The notes below the pieces were generated by a model that ran no database searches, was not told where the DNA came from, and was given only the letters and a program-made list of their open reading frames with translations. A stretch of DNA of 64,000 nt. Source: Ailurus styani. Its lineage: Eukaryota; Chordata; Mammalia; Carnivora; Ailuridae. Below are positions 29,821 to 41,800 of the stretch, piece after piece. The stretch covers positions 3,392,334-3,456,333 of the forward strand of contig LNAC01000036.1 in the NCBI GenBank assembly GCA_002007465.1, in the 5' to 3' direction. Position numbers and translations under genes: made by a program. How positions within the stretch are numbered: the first letter of the stretch is position 1; the number at the start of each line of letters is the position of its first letter.

Positions 29821-32800
29821 CTGTGGGCAGAGAGGTCGGGCACCAAGTGTTAGGGCCCTGCCTGCCACACCACTCCCACCCTCCCCTGGGAGGCAGGCCA
29901 AGGCCCCCGATGCAGGACCCACCTGGGCCACAGAACAGCCCTGGCTCCGGCCCACGCTCCCCCATCCCATGTCCCAAGCTACTGGCCCAGACACCACCTC
30001 TGCTTAGGGCTGGGGCTGTCAACAAGCAGGCTGGGCCTCCAGGCTGCTGCACCCCAACACTGCACACCACTTAGCCCCTCACCTCTCCTCCCGGCTGATG
30101 TCCACACCCACAGAGGGGGGCGCCGCCAGAATGTCCGTGATCAGGGGCAGAAACCGCTGCAGGATCAGTTTCAGGGAGGTGCAGCCGGTCTGCACATAGC
30201 TTCAGAGGTGGACAGGTGGAGCCCCAGAAGGATAAACAACAAGGTACAAAGAGGGGTAGGCAGAGGACTGGGGGCAGCATGGGCTCGTTTTCACTGTGGC
30301 CTCTCCGACTTGACGGGGACCACGGTGCCGCACGCTCACGTGGGCGCCGACCCTGTGGGTCCTTCCCATTGTCCCAGAGAAGCCTCCCGCCCCTCCCCGT
30401 CCCCGCCGTGAGGCCAGTATGGCTTCCACACACGTACCTCTCATACTTGCTCTGCAGAAGCTTCTCGATCTGCGGCAAGACTGTGGTGCACAGGTCCAGC
30501 TTCCACAGGGTGCTGGGGAGAGGGCCAGGGGTGGGACCTTTAGCAGCTAGCTCCGCCCACCGGGCCGGCTCCGCCCACCGCGACTACTCACGCTTTCTGG
30601 TTGACAATGTTCAGGAGATCCACTACCACTGACAGGTCATTGATGGCCACAGCCGAGTCCACCGACGTCTGTGCAAACAGAGTGCCGTCAGAGGGGAGGG
30701 GAAGGGTGCTGCATGACGAGGGGCTTTATTCCGGGGTGTTAACAAGACTGCAGCTAAACCGGGGAGTGTGAGGCCAGGCCCGCCCAGAGGCACCCCATAA
30801 CTGGCAGCTCATGATGACGACGATGGCAGAAACGGACAGGAAGTCAACCGGCATGTGGGGACAGGGGCCACCCAGCCCCCCGGCCCACCCCGGCACAGCT
30901 TTCTCCTGGGGTTGGCCCCATGCTTGAGGGAGAAGGGCTTGCCTTGATGTCACCCGTGGTCCACACAGCCCGCACGGTGTCCAGGTTCTTGTGGCGGCTA
31001 GTGAGCACCACGCACATGGTGTCATGGCCTTTGCGGATCTGGGACATGGCGTCCTCGTCGACCAGCTCTGCCTGCTGGGGGATCTTCACGGCCTGTGCCG
31101 ATGAGTGCCCAGGTGCTGGCGGTCAAGTTCTGCCCTTGCCCCTGGGCCTCCACCCTGCCCTCAGGCTGGACCCCCACTCACGGGCAAGAAGTCAGAGGCC
31201 TTCAGCCCAATGGGCTCGTTCCGGGTGGCAGGGATGATGGCGGGCTCGGCCTTGGGCGCAGGAGTGGAAGTGACAGCCGGGGGCAGGGCCAGGACCTCGA
31301 GCTGGTGGGGTCCGGAGCTCAGTGGGAGCCGGCCCGAGGCTGCCCTCTCTGCCCACCCTGCCATGGAGGGCCCCAACCTGCGTTCAGGACTGCGGCCCCG
31401 CTCCCAGCCCCACACTGTGCCCTCTCCACCTAGACGTACATTTGGCACCAACGACTGTGAGTCCAGGGCTGGGCTGGGCTTGGCCGCCTCCTTGGCTGAG
31501 ACCGTATCTGGAGGCAAAAGGGAAAGATCTCTGGGTTAGGTCAGGCCAGAAGGGACTGGTGGGAAGAAGGCAGGGCTTGCGGTGGGCCTCTGGGCGGCAA
31601 CTGCACCGCTGGGGAGGAGGGAGCAGGAGTCAGTGGGGCAACTGGGGAAGGAGATAGCAGCAGTGTGTATGTGGGGGGTGGAGGGGTGGGGGGGCTCCTA
31701 GGGAGGCATGAGCATGGGGGCTGGACCTGTCCCCTTTCCACCCACTCAACCACTAGGCAGAAAGGGGTCAAGCACCATGTGTGGCGGGGACCTGGAGAGC
31801 TCCCAGGAGTGGCCACCCTGTCACCTCACTGGGAATGGAGTGTGTGCTGGCGGGGGGCGGGGGGCTGGCAGTGAGTGCATGGTGAGAGGAAAGCACAGGA
31901 AGCCCACCCGGGGGGAGAATGAGAAGCCCCTTGGAGAGAGATCCAGGTGGAGGGGAGGGACAGCCTACAGGACGAGGGTGCCCCCCACCAGCTTCTCCAG
32001 TCATAAAGCAGAGCATGTTTTCTCCCAGCAGCAAAACCCAAACCCCCAGCCAGGGCCTGGCCTCCTGCTCCCAGAGCCCAGGCCCTGCTCTCCTCCCACT
32101 TTCCACCAGCAGCTCTTCCCTGCTCCTCCGTCAACTACAGGCCCTCGGTGGCCCTCTCTCACCCTGCCCGCCCTTGCCTCTGCAGCGCTGTCCCCTCCGC
32201 AGATGCAGCTGCGTGGCTGGCTGCCATCTCCCCGCTCTCTAGGGTGAGGGTTCCCGAGCGGAGCACCTGCCCGCCTCGCTCAGGCTCCATCACCAGGGCC
32301 TAGCGTGGGGCCTGGCACACAGTAGGTGCTTTGGGGTGAGCACAGGGAAAAGATCTAACGGGAGAGAGGCTGGATATCCGGCCAGGGCAGGGAAGGCCGG
32401 GGGAGCTGGTGACCCTGGGAGACCAGGCTCTGCCCCCTGACTCACCGTCCTCGGGGGGTGCTGGGAAGGGCTCACTTCTTCGGGGTGGTGTCCGACCTGC
32501 AGAGGCAAAGGGGGCTGGGGACTCATGTTGGCCCAGGCAGGCATGGGACGCTGGGTGGGTGTGTGTGGCTGGGCGGGTGTGTGGGTGTGTGGGTGTGGTG
32601 GTTCCCAGGTGCACACACAGCTGCAGACCCGTGACCCTGTTCCCAGTCCCAGGAACCCTCAGACCTGTCCCCTCCCATCTACTTGCCCCTGTGGGGCCTT
32701 CCCTCACTCAGGGTGGGCGGCAGTACTGAGCGGCTACCGGGCCTCTGCTGGGGCCTCGAGGACCTGGGAACAGAGCCTGGGGCCCAGGTGGGAGCTGGGA

Positions 32801-35800
32801 CTCCAGCCAAGAAAGCAGAGCACCATCGGCGCCGTCCCCACTAAGTCCCATCTGCCTCTGTGCACAGATGGGGATGCCAGGCTGGGCCGGGGCGGGGGGC
32901 AAGGCTCACTGATGCTGTTCTTGGGCTGGAAGATCTCATTGTACTCCTCGGCGTTCTGGATCTCGGCCCGAGACTCCCGCTCATCCCGGTCATCCTCGCT
33001 GCTGGGGCTGCGGCGCTCGCTCTCCGAATTCTGCTTCACCCTGTGGGACGGGGCCAAGCCGACAGGAGGCCGGCCCAGTGAGCCAGGGCTGGGCCCCCCG
33101 AAGCCTTCCCAGTGCCGGCCCGCCTCCTGAGCCCTCTGGGGCCCTGAGCACCCCACCTCTGAGGCTTGCTGCAGGCTGTACCAGGCCGCTCATAGATGCG
33201 CCGAAGAGGGGCACTGGGGTGGGCCGGCTGCTGCGCCAGGGGCCGGCTGTCCTGCACGGGGTCCTGGGCCACCGTGCCTGTCCTGGTGACCCGTGTCAGG
33301 TCCACCACGTAAGAGGAGACGTTGCTCTGGGAGAAGGCCACACCTATCTGCAGGAAGCAGCAGAGCTGGGGCACGTGTGGGCAGGAGCCCAGCAGGGCCT
33401 GGGGGGCCGGGGGGGTGGCGGGCAGAAGGGGAGGGGCAGGCGGTGGCTCGCTCACCAGCTGGTCGTTGCAGACAGCCAGGTCGGCCACCTTGCCCCAGCT
33501 GACCAGGACCACGTCGAAGCAGCGCTCTGGCTCCCAGCCGTAGACGCGCAGCGAGTCCTGACAGCCGCTGTACAGGCAGCAGCCGTCGGGGTTGAACAGG
33601 ACGCTCCTGGGCCGGGCGAGAGTGGGCCGTGGGTCCCAAGCGATCCAGGGAGGCTGTGGGGAGCCCCAGCCAGAGGGAGCGCAGGCGGGGATGGGAATGC
33701 CCACCCACACCCCACACGTACAGCCCTCTGCCCCCGGGGTGGGGGGGCCCAGACCCTCCACCCAGCTGCCTGCGTACCTGACGGGCCCTGGCTCTCCTTC
33801 GATGCAGCTCACCACCTGGAACTTCTCCAGATCCCAGAACCGGATGGTCCTGCAAAGGCAGTCGGGCAGTGCTGGGAAGCCGGCGCCCCCGTGCTGGCCT
33901 CCATGCAGGCCCACGGCCTGGGAGGCCTACTTCTCTGCCAACACCTATCCCCTGGGGTGTGACCACTAAGAGCAACACCCAGGGCCAGGAGCGGACCCTG
34001 CACGGCAGGCGGAGGGACTTGGCTGGTGGGAGGGGACAACGGGCTTTGGACCTGGACATGCCACGACAGCCCAGGACACTGGGGCCGGGGACCAGGGTTC
34101 GGGCAGAGATGGGACCAGGGCCCTATCCTGGCTTGGCCGAAGTCAGGTCAGTAGCAGCATTGGGCCAATAGCATCATTGGGCAGAGAATACCTTGGGATA
34201 GGCATCCACACACACAGGACAGATGTGAGAGATGGCAGTCACGGGCGACAGGCCTTGCTCCTCCTCCTCACCTGTCTGAGCTGCCAGAAGCCAGGAGGTA
34301 CTCATTAGGGTGAAACTCCACCACGTTGACAGGCCCTGTGTGGCCAGGGAACTCGGACATCATCTTGCCAGCAGTCAGATCCCAGAGCTGGAGCGGGGGG
34401 GGGGGGGGGGCAGAGGAAAAGNNNNNNNNNNNNNNNNNNNNNNNNNNNNNNNNNNNNNNNNNNNNNNNNNNNNNNNNNNNNNNNNNNNNNNNNNNNNNNN
34501 NNNNNNNNNNNNNNNNNNNNNNNNNNNNNNNNNNNNNCTCCTGCCCCCCCCCCCCCCCCCCCCAAGCCGCCTTCCCCGGCAGACAGGCCTGGGATGCATG
34601 AGCCTGATCAGGAGGGAGGTGCGGACCCGGCCTGAGTGCGCTCAGCAGATGCCAGGCCCCAGCCCCCGGCCCAGGAGCTACCTTCACTGTGTGGTCATCC
34701 GCGGCCGATGCTAGCCACTTCCCGTCCGGGCTGAACCGGAGGCACCGCACAGCCTGGCTGTGTCCCTGAGGGGACAGAGCACTGGACTCACCCGAGGGCC
34801 CAGGGCCCGACGCGCTGCCCTTCTCCCCACTGTTCCACCCTGCCCTTGACCAGCGGGCAAGGCGGACCCAGACGGCCGTGTGCCAGAGACGTTCCAGAGG
34901 GACACCCCATGCAGTCACGACTCCCAGTGCTGCGGATGTTCCAGGAAATCCAGATTCCCTGCTCAGTTTGAGAAACGACATATCTTATGCCTCTTTTCGG
35001 AGAGTCAGGTGTCTTCCCTCAATGTCAAGGGCCTAAACACCTCCAAGATTATGTATTCAACTCCGTGCTTCCAAATACATATGAACAGGAATCCTCTTCA
35101 CCTAATGACACCTGTCATCTGCCTACGGAGCCAGAGTATGGAGTACAGTTTGGTAAACACGATGCTGGGAGGATTCGTGGAAAACGGGGGATCCAGGTGG
35201 ACCCCCCACAGCACTCGGGCTCTGCTCGAGATTCCGGCTTCTCACCTGGAATCTTGTTTCTCACATTCTCCCCCAGGTTGGATGGCGATCCCTTCCAGCC
35301 CCTGCCAGGGTCTGGGCACTACCCCAGCCTCCATGCCTGCATGGTGCTCACGGACTGCCCGACAAAGGGCACCTTCCTTACCCTGTATCGGAAGACGCAG
35401 CCTTTCCTCCGGATGTCCCAGAGCTGCGCGGAGAAGAGCAGGGGGCAGAGTCAGGACAGGTCGTGACCAAGGTGGGCTTGGGCAGCAGAGGCCTTGCCAA
35501 GCCCCGCCGGGGAGCCCGGGTCAGAGAGTGGTATGTGGCCACAAGCAGAGAGGGGTTCCAGGCATCCCAGGTCATTACACCCCAAAATGACAGCCATCTG
35601 GAAACTGCTCGTGAAGGCTGGGCATTCTGAGCAGAAACGTCTGGCGAACGTTTCCACGTCCCCCTCCCTCGGAGGCTATGGGCCCCACCACCGAGGGAAG
35701 AGGCCCTCCCGCAGCATCAGAGGGCTCGCTCCTCACGTCGGATGCACGGCCCAGGGCCCGCGGCCGGCCCAGCGGGGGACACAGGGCGCAGCCAGGGTCT

Positions 35801-38800
35801 CACCTTGATGTTCGTGTCCTGGGAGCCCGAGGCTACGAACTCGCCGTACGGGTGGAAGTCCAGGCTGCAGATGTTGGCTTTGTGGCCCATAAGCGTGCGA
35901 AGAACTGCGGAGGAAGAGAGCAGAGACAGGGGCGTGAGGGGCAAGCCAGGCACCCGGCAGAGGAGGGCGCTGGTGGCCACGGGTGCCTGCTCTCATGGTA
36001 ACCGAAGAACCAAAACAGCAGCAGTTTTAAAAATGGGGAGACACATCAACCGGAGTCCTGCCACCCCAACACCCGACCTTCCTGTTTTTGTCCCGAGAGA
36101 GGACAGCCATTTCTGCCATGACCCGAGCCCCGTGCAGCTTGTGCCCCCGGGCTCGTCCCAGTGTGCTCTTGCAAGGCCGCTGCCCCGGAGCTGGAAAACC
36201 GCTGCACTCAGTTCACGGACAGACGGACAGCCTATGTTCTGCTGGGCATCCCGCCGCAGCTGACACAGAAGAGGCAGGCAGGAGAGGTCCATGCTGGGGG
36301 AGAAGCTGCTTGGTTGAAAAGAGAAATCCAGGAAGGCTTTTCGGAGGAGGCAGTATTCAAACAGGATGTCAGTGAGTGGAGGGTGAGGGAGGATATTAGG
36401 TAGAGGGAAACGGTGGGCAAAGGCCCCAAGGAGGGCAATGTGGAGGGCCTGCCTAGAGTGGCTGTGGTGCTCACAACAGCCCCCGTACCAGGGATTTTTT
36501 TTTTTTTTTTAAGATTTTTACTTATTTGACAGAGAGATCACAAGTAGGCAGAGAGAGAGAAGGAAGCAGGCTCCCTGCTTAGCAGAGAGCCTGATGTGGG
36601 CCTCAGTCCCAGGATGCTGAGATCATGACCTGAGCCAAAGGCAGAGGCTTTAACCCACTGAGCCACCCAGGTGCCCCCTGTACCAGGGATCTTGAGGGTA
36701 GCTGTGAGGATGAGATGAGGTGCTGTGCGAACTGAGAGAACACACAGAGGACATGACTGGGGCCAGTTACCTCCTGCTGTCCTGGGAAACCTCAGCTTCC
36801 ATCCCTCAAGGTTTAGTTTGCCACTCCGTGGCCAAGGCCAGCCCGGCCCGCAAGCAAACCTGTGTTCCCATCTCCGAGTATTCCCTGGTAACACTCGCCT
36901 CTTCTCTCTGGCCTCAAGTGTCTGGCTCTTTGAAAGACTGATAATTCCGCTGTCTGAATGAAACCGATCATGCAGTAAGTGGAGGGCCCAAGGGCTGTGG
37001 GAATCCAGCCATCCTTAGGTTTGAGCCAAGGTGACACAGCTGCCTTGTGAGGTGATGAGCTCCCCACTGGAGGAGGTGTTCAAGCAGACTCCGAATGCCA
37101 TGCTTTACGACCAAGAGAGGTGAGCTCCGGGCACTGAGGGATTTAAACTCTACTGCACGAGGTTGTCTCCATCCCCCAAGGTCCAGGTCCAGGGCTCTGG
37201 GGCCAGCCAGAAATGGGAGCAGTTCTGCTCTGCTTCTCGCTTGCCACGTGACCCTGGGCAATCCCTTGCCCTTCCTGAGCCTCACAAGGGGTCAAGATGA
37301 GCGTGAAGAGAATGGGACATAAGGTGCTTAGCATGGGTGTGCACACAGTAAGTGCTCAGTGAATACCAGCTAGAGTTATTCTCGCTGCCAGTCCTTTCTG
37401 CAGGAGAGCTGCTTCCTCGGTCCCCCAAAGGGACCTTCTCCTCTCCTCCGGCCTCAGGGCACCTTCTGGCACCAGTGAGGACCACTACTCAGTGCCACGG
37501 CCATTTGGGCACCTCCCTTGTGCCCAGGACGGCTGCTGAGCACGCCTAGGGTGCCGAGGACAGCCAGAGTGACTTCAGCACGTCAGCTTCCTTCCCCCCC
37601 CATACCCCCTCCCCAAACAGCGCGAGGAGGCGGGCGAGGGCCTGACGCTCAGAGGCCGAAGCTGCCTGCCTCAGGCCGCTCGGCAGGCCGCAGAGCTGGA
37701 AGTTAAAGCAGGCTTCCGAGTCCTGAGAAGCAGGCTTTGCCACGTGACCCTCTGCCCCCGTCAAGGGAGCTCACCTGTCTAGGGCTCCTAGGACAGAGCC
37801 TGGCACAACCAAGGGCAGGACAAACCGAGCTGCTCTGGCGCGCCCCTGCCTCGCGGACACCTGCATCCCTCTGCCCCCCACACCCCCATCCTACCTGGGG
37901 CCACACGGCAGCAGGCCTGGCCGCTGCGGGCTGGGGCTGAGCCACCTTTATTCACATCCTTCACAGAGGGCGACAAGGCGCCGGCCACGTCCGCGGAGCA
38001 GCTAATTCAGCCACACCCGAACCTCGGCCGCTCCTCCCCACACGCTGGGCGGCCAGACGCCACCGGGGGCTCCCTCGCGGCTCCGCTGGCCAAGGCCGGG
38101 CCCGGAGGGGCGGATGCAAGCTGGCTCCTGCTCCAGCCTGTGCCAAGGCTTCCAAACTCCTGCCCTGCCCTGAGCGGACGCGGCAGGTCCCACCCTGGGT
38201 GGGCCAGATTCGCGCAACACGGGCGACCTGCCTGTGGGATGGCCGGGCTGAGCACCCCCTGCCCTCCGGCTGAACCGCAGGGAGCAGGCGTGACTGCATT
38301 CTTCCGGCGTGACTCCTGCCCTTGCTCTTCCGGCCCGGGAGGGCCCTCGCGAGGCCTCCTACGGCGGGACTGTCACAGGAACTGGAGGCCGGAGGGTGTC
38401 CTGGGTCTGGCCGCCCCGCGTGGGAGCGCTAAGCCCTCCCAGCCGATCGCGGGTCGACCTCCACCCAAACGCCCCAGCAACGCGCGGCTTTTCAACGCAG
38501 CGCACGGGATGCTCGGCCGGCCCTGTCGGGAGCCGCGCTGCACCTGGGCGCCCAGCTGTGCCTCGTTTCCACTCAGGCTGGGGTGGGTGAGGGTGGAGGG
38601 CGGCCGGTGCTCTTAGCTCTTCCCGCCATGGCCGCTGGGGGCAAGTTTCCGTTTCATCACCGAACCCCTCGAATGGCAGCGTGAAGAGCACTGGGATGGG
38701 AGTCTTGACGCCAGGATTTGAGTCCCAGCTTGCTTCCACCACCCCAGCCACGAGGATCAAGTTCAGGCGTCCTCCTTGGGCCCCAGTTTGCCCATGTGTC

Positions 38801-41800
38801 AAATAAGGGGGCCCTGCCAACCCGGCGCTGCATCAGAATCATCTGGAAGCTTACTGAAAGCCAGATTTGGGGCCTCTGCCACTACTGAATCAGGTTCCCT
38901 GGGGGTGGGGTCGGGGCCAAGTGTTGGAAACGAGCTCCTTGGACAGTAGCCAACCCTGAGGCTCCAGGGCCCAGGAATTCCACAGGTGTTCGGTTTTCAC
39001 TCTCTGCCCGCCTCATGGAACTCCTCACGCTTCCCTTCTGTGCGAAAGCAGCTGTGGCTGAGGGACAGGGGTGCCCTTGGCTTCTCTCTTTTGTCCCCTG
39101 CTCCTCAGTGAACGGTGAATGGCTGGTGCTATCTGCTGGGGCTCAGATTCAGGCAGGGACGTCCCAGGAAGCAAACCGCCTTGTGCCCGAGCCTCTCTGC
39201 CCCCTCAGCCGGAGCCTGGCCAGCCGGGGCTTGCTCCCTGCCCGGGCCCTCGATCCAGCAAGGCCCCGGCTCAGCCTGCCGCGGCTCCAGCGTGTGGCCA
39301 GGCAGAGGGAGCGCATGCCGAGACAGTAAGGCTGGGGCCTGGGATGGTGATCTCAGGGGCTCTGTCTTGCACGTGCACCCGTCACCGGGCCGGCAAGCCT
39401 CCCCCGAGAGGCCCAGGGCGACATCTCCCTTGAGGACCATCTACGCAACCAGAGCATTGTCCTGGGGCAGAGAGACCGCGGCCACTGGGCCTGCGTGGCC
39501 GGCAGCTGCAGTCCTGCCACAGCGTAGAGCACACACCCCAGGAGAGGCCGGGAGAGAAGCCGAGTCTCAACCAGGCAAGGGGGCTCTCTTCTGGAAAAAG
39601 CAGCCTCTGCAAGACCCACACCACTGCTTCCTCTCCTGTCCTTCAGGCAACGGAGGGCCCCCGGCCTGGCACGCTGGAAGGTCCTGGCTAGACGCTGGCA
39701 GAAAGCAGCGAGCAGGCAGGTTTTACCTGGACCTCTCAGGGCTGCTCTGCACGGTGCTCTGGAAACAATGCTGAATTAGCTGTCAACATTCAGAAACGGG
39801 GTGGGGGGATTTCCACTTAAATGTCTAGATCCCCAGCTTCTCTTGAAAAAATCCATTCGGCTGGCAACACAGGCCCCACACTTGCACGTGGCCGCATCCG
39901 CAGAGACGGAGCCCCCCCCCCACCGCCCCACCACCTCGCTTTTGGTGAAGGCGAGACTCGCCATGCGGCCCGGAACCAAAGGCACGAGCTGACACACGGA
40001 AAGAAGCCAGTTAGGATCTAGCAAAGGGCCAGGGGTCATCACTGCAAAACCCCAGGACACTGGGACAGCCTATGAGCTGGCAGAGAGACAGGAGAGAAGC
40101 AGGTCTGACTCGGAGGACCCAGGAGGAGACAGCGCGGACCTCCCGACGGCCACCAAACAGGAAACTAACATGCAACACAGCTACACCTTCTCACTTCTGA
40201 GGGCAAACGATCTCCAATCTAGACTTCTATGGACTCTAAAACAGGATGAGGGTAGAACAAAGTCATTTTCAGCCGCGGATGGTCCCTAAAACTGTGCCTG
40301 TCACGCATCCCTTCTCAGCAAGCTACGAGAGAACGTGCTCCAGCCAAGAGCGGCAGACAACCGAGGGAGATGGTCATGCGGCCTCGGGCGCAGCAGCGAC
40401 GGCAGAGCTGCGCCAAGACAGGTAGCCCCGTGAGGGCGGCCGGCCTGCGGGCCCGGGTGCGCCCCCCGACACTGGGACCGGGCACAGTGCCTCTGACAAG
40501 AGACACCTCAGTTAAGGGCTGGCTTCAAGGGTAGCTCACGGAGGAGGCTTACTCTTCCGGCAGAGACTCTGGGGACGAATTAGGAACCGATGTAGGCCAC
40601 ATACACAGGGAAAGGGAACAGCATTGACTCCGGAAGAAACACAATCAGCTGTAAGAGCTCTGTGGGCCTGGTACTGTACGGACCGACTATTTACATGGCG
40701 AAATTAGGAGAACGGAGGGGCAGGTGCCAGGAGCGACAAGGGTGGGCCGGCAGCTCTAAGAGCGCTAACCTCTCTGTTTAAGATCTTATTTTTTTAACTA
40801 ATCTCTGCACCCAACGTGGGGCTCGAACTCACGACCCCGAGATCAAGAGTCACATGCTCCACCGCCTGAGCCAGCCAGGCGCCTCGAGGAGGGCTAACTT
40901 CCTGTCTTGCATGGGAGGAAGGCAGCAGGAGGCACGAACTGCCGTAACACCATGTTGCTTCGGGAAGGGAGGGAGCAAGTCCAAGGACAGAAGGTTGAGG
41001 TGTTTGGAGAATGGGAAGGAGTGGGGTGAAGGCTTCTCATTCCCATCCTGCCTACTTGTAGAATGACCGGCATTTGGCTTTTTAAACCATGTATAACTTC
41101 TATAAAGATGAAAAGCAAATGTAAACAAAGCTCAAGGAGACAGAGGATCTGGCTACCCTAGGCCCCATCGCTACAGGGGTAGGCTAAGAGGCGGCCGCCC
41201 CCAAGTCAGGGCACCCCCCCCAGTTCTCCCCACAGGCCCCCTTATTTACTTGTCCTGTGTGGGCCCTGACATTCTTCTAGGTTCTGAATCTACACAGACA
41301 TACCACCCACACATCCACAGTGGTCCATCTGGACCTTTCCTGCTGCCTTCTGGGTGTCAGCACTCACAGACAGCAAGGGGGTGGAGCGGTCAGGGTCTCC
41401 AGGAGGGAAGCACCCAATGTAGTCAGGACAGGCTTCCTGGAGGAAGCAGCTCAATAGCAAAGCCTGAGACAACACGGCCGCAGTGTGTGTGTAGGGAAGG
41501 CGAGCGCAGACACCTACTTTTGGCAGCTTCTAGGTCCCAGACGCGGATGGAGCCCGACTGGGAGCCGGCCACGATGAGCTCCTCCGGGGTGTTGAGGCGG
41601 ACACTCTCCACTGGGGACGTGTGACCCGTCAGGCTCTATGGAGAGAGGGTAGCAGCTTCGGTGCCTTGCGTGGAGAAAGCCCGAGCTGCTGCCCCACATT
41701 CTGGCTCCCTGGGAAGGGCAGCAGCAAGAAGCGGCTCAAGTAGGGAGGCTGTGCTCCGTGGAACCGCGTCTAGGCTTTCCTGCGGGCAGGGTGGGCAGCC

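Larger units (their letters stand above)
35905..41517 (-). other. KATNB1 large intron (5.6 kb)
   Basis: Holds antisense Can-SINEs (36496-36678, 40777-40883), a MIR (37195-37380), a MER5A relic (38826-38960) and a CpG-rich stretch at about 37960-38560. The rest is unique; no exon supported. Confidence 0.6.

Noticed and set aside
41510..41520. Apparent one-base deletion at a KATNB1 donor
   Set aside because: On recount the exon ends AAAA/gtaggt, and phase with the next exon is correct.
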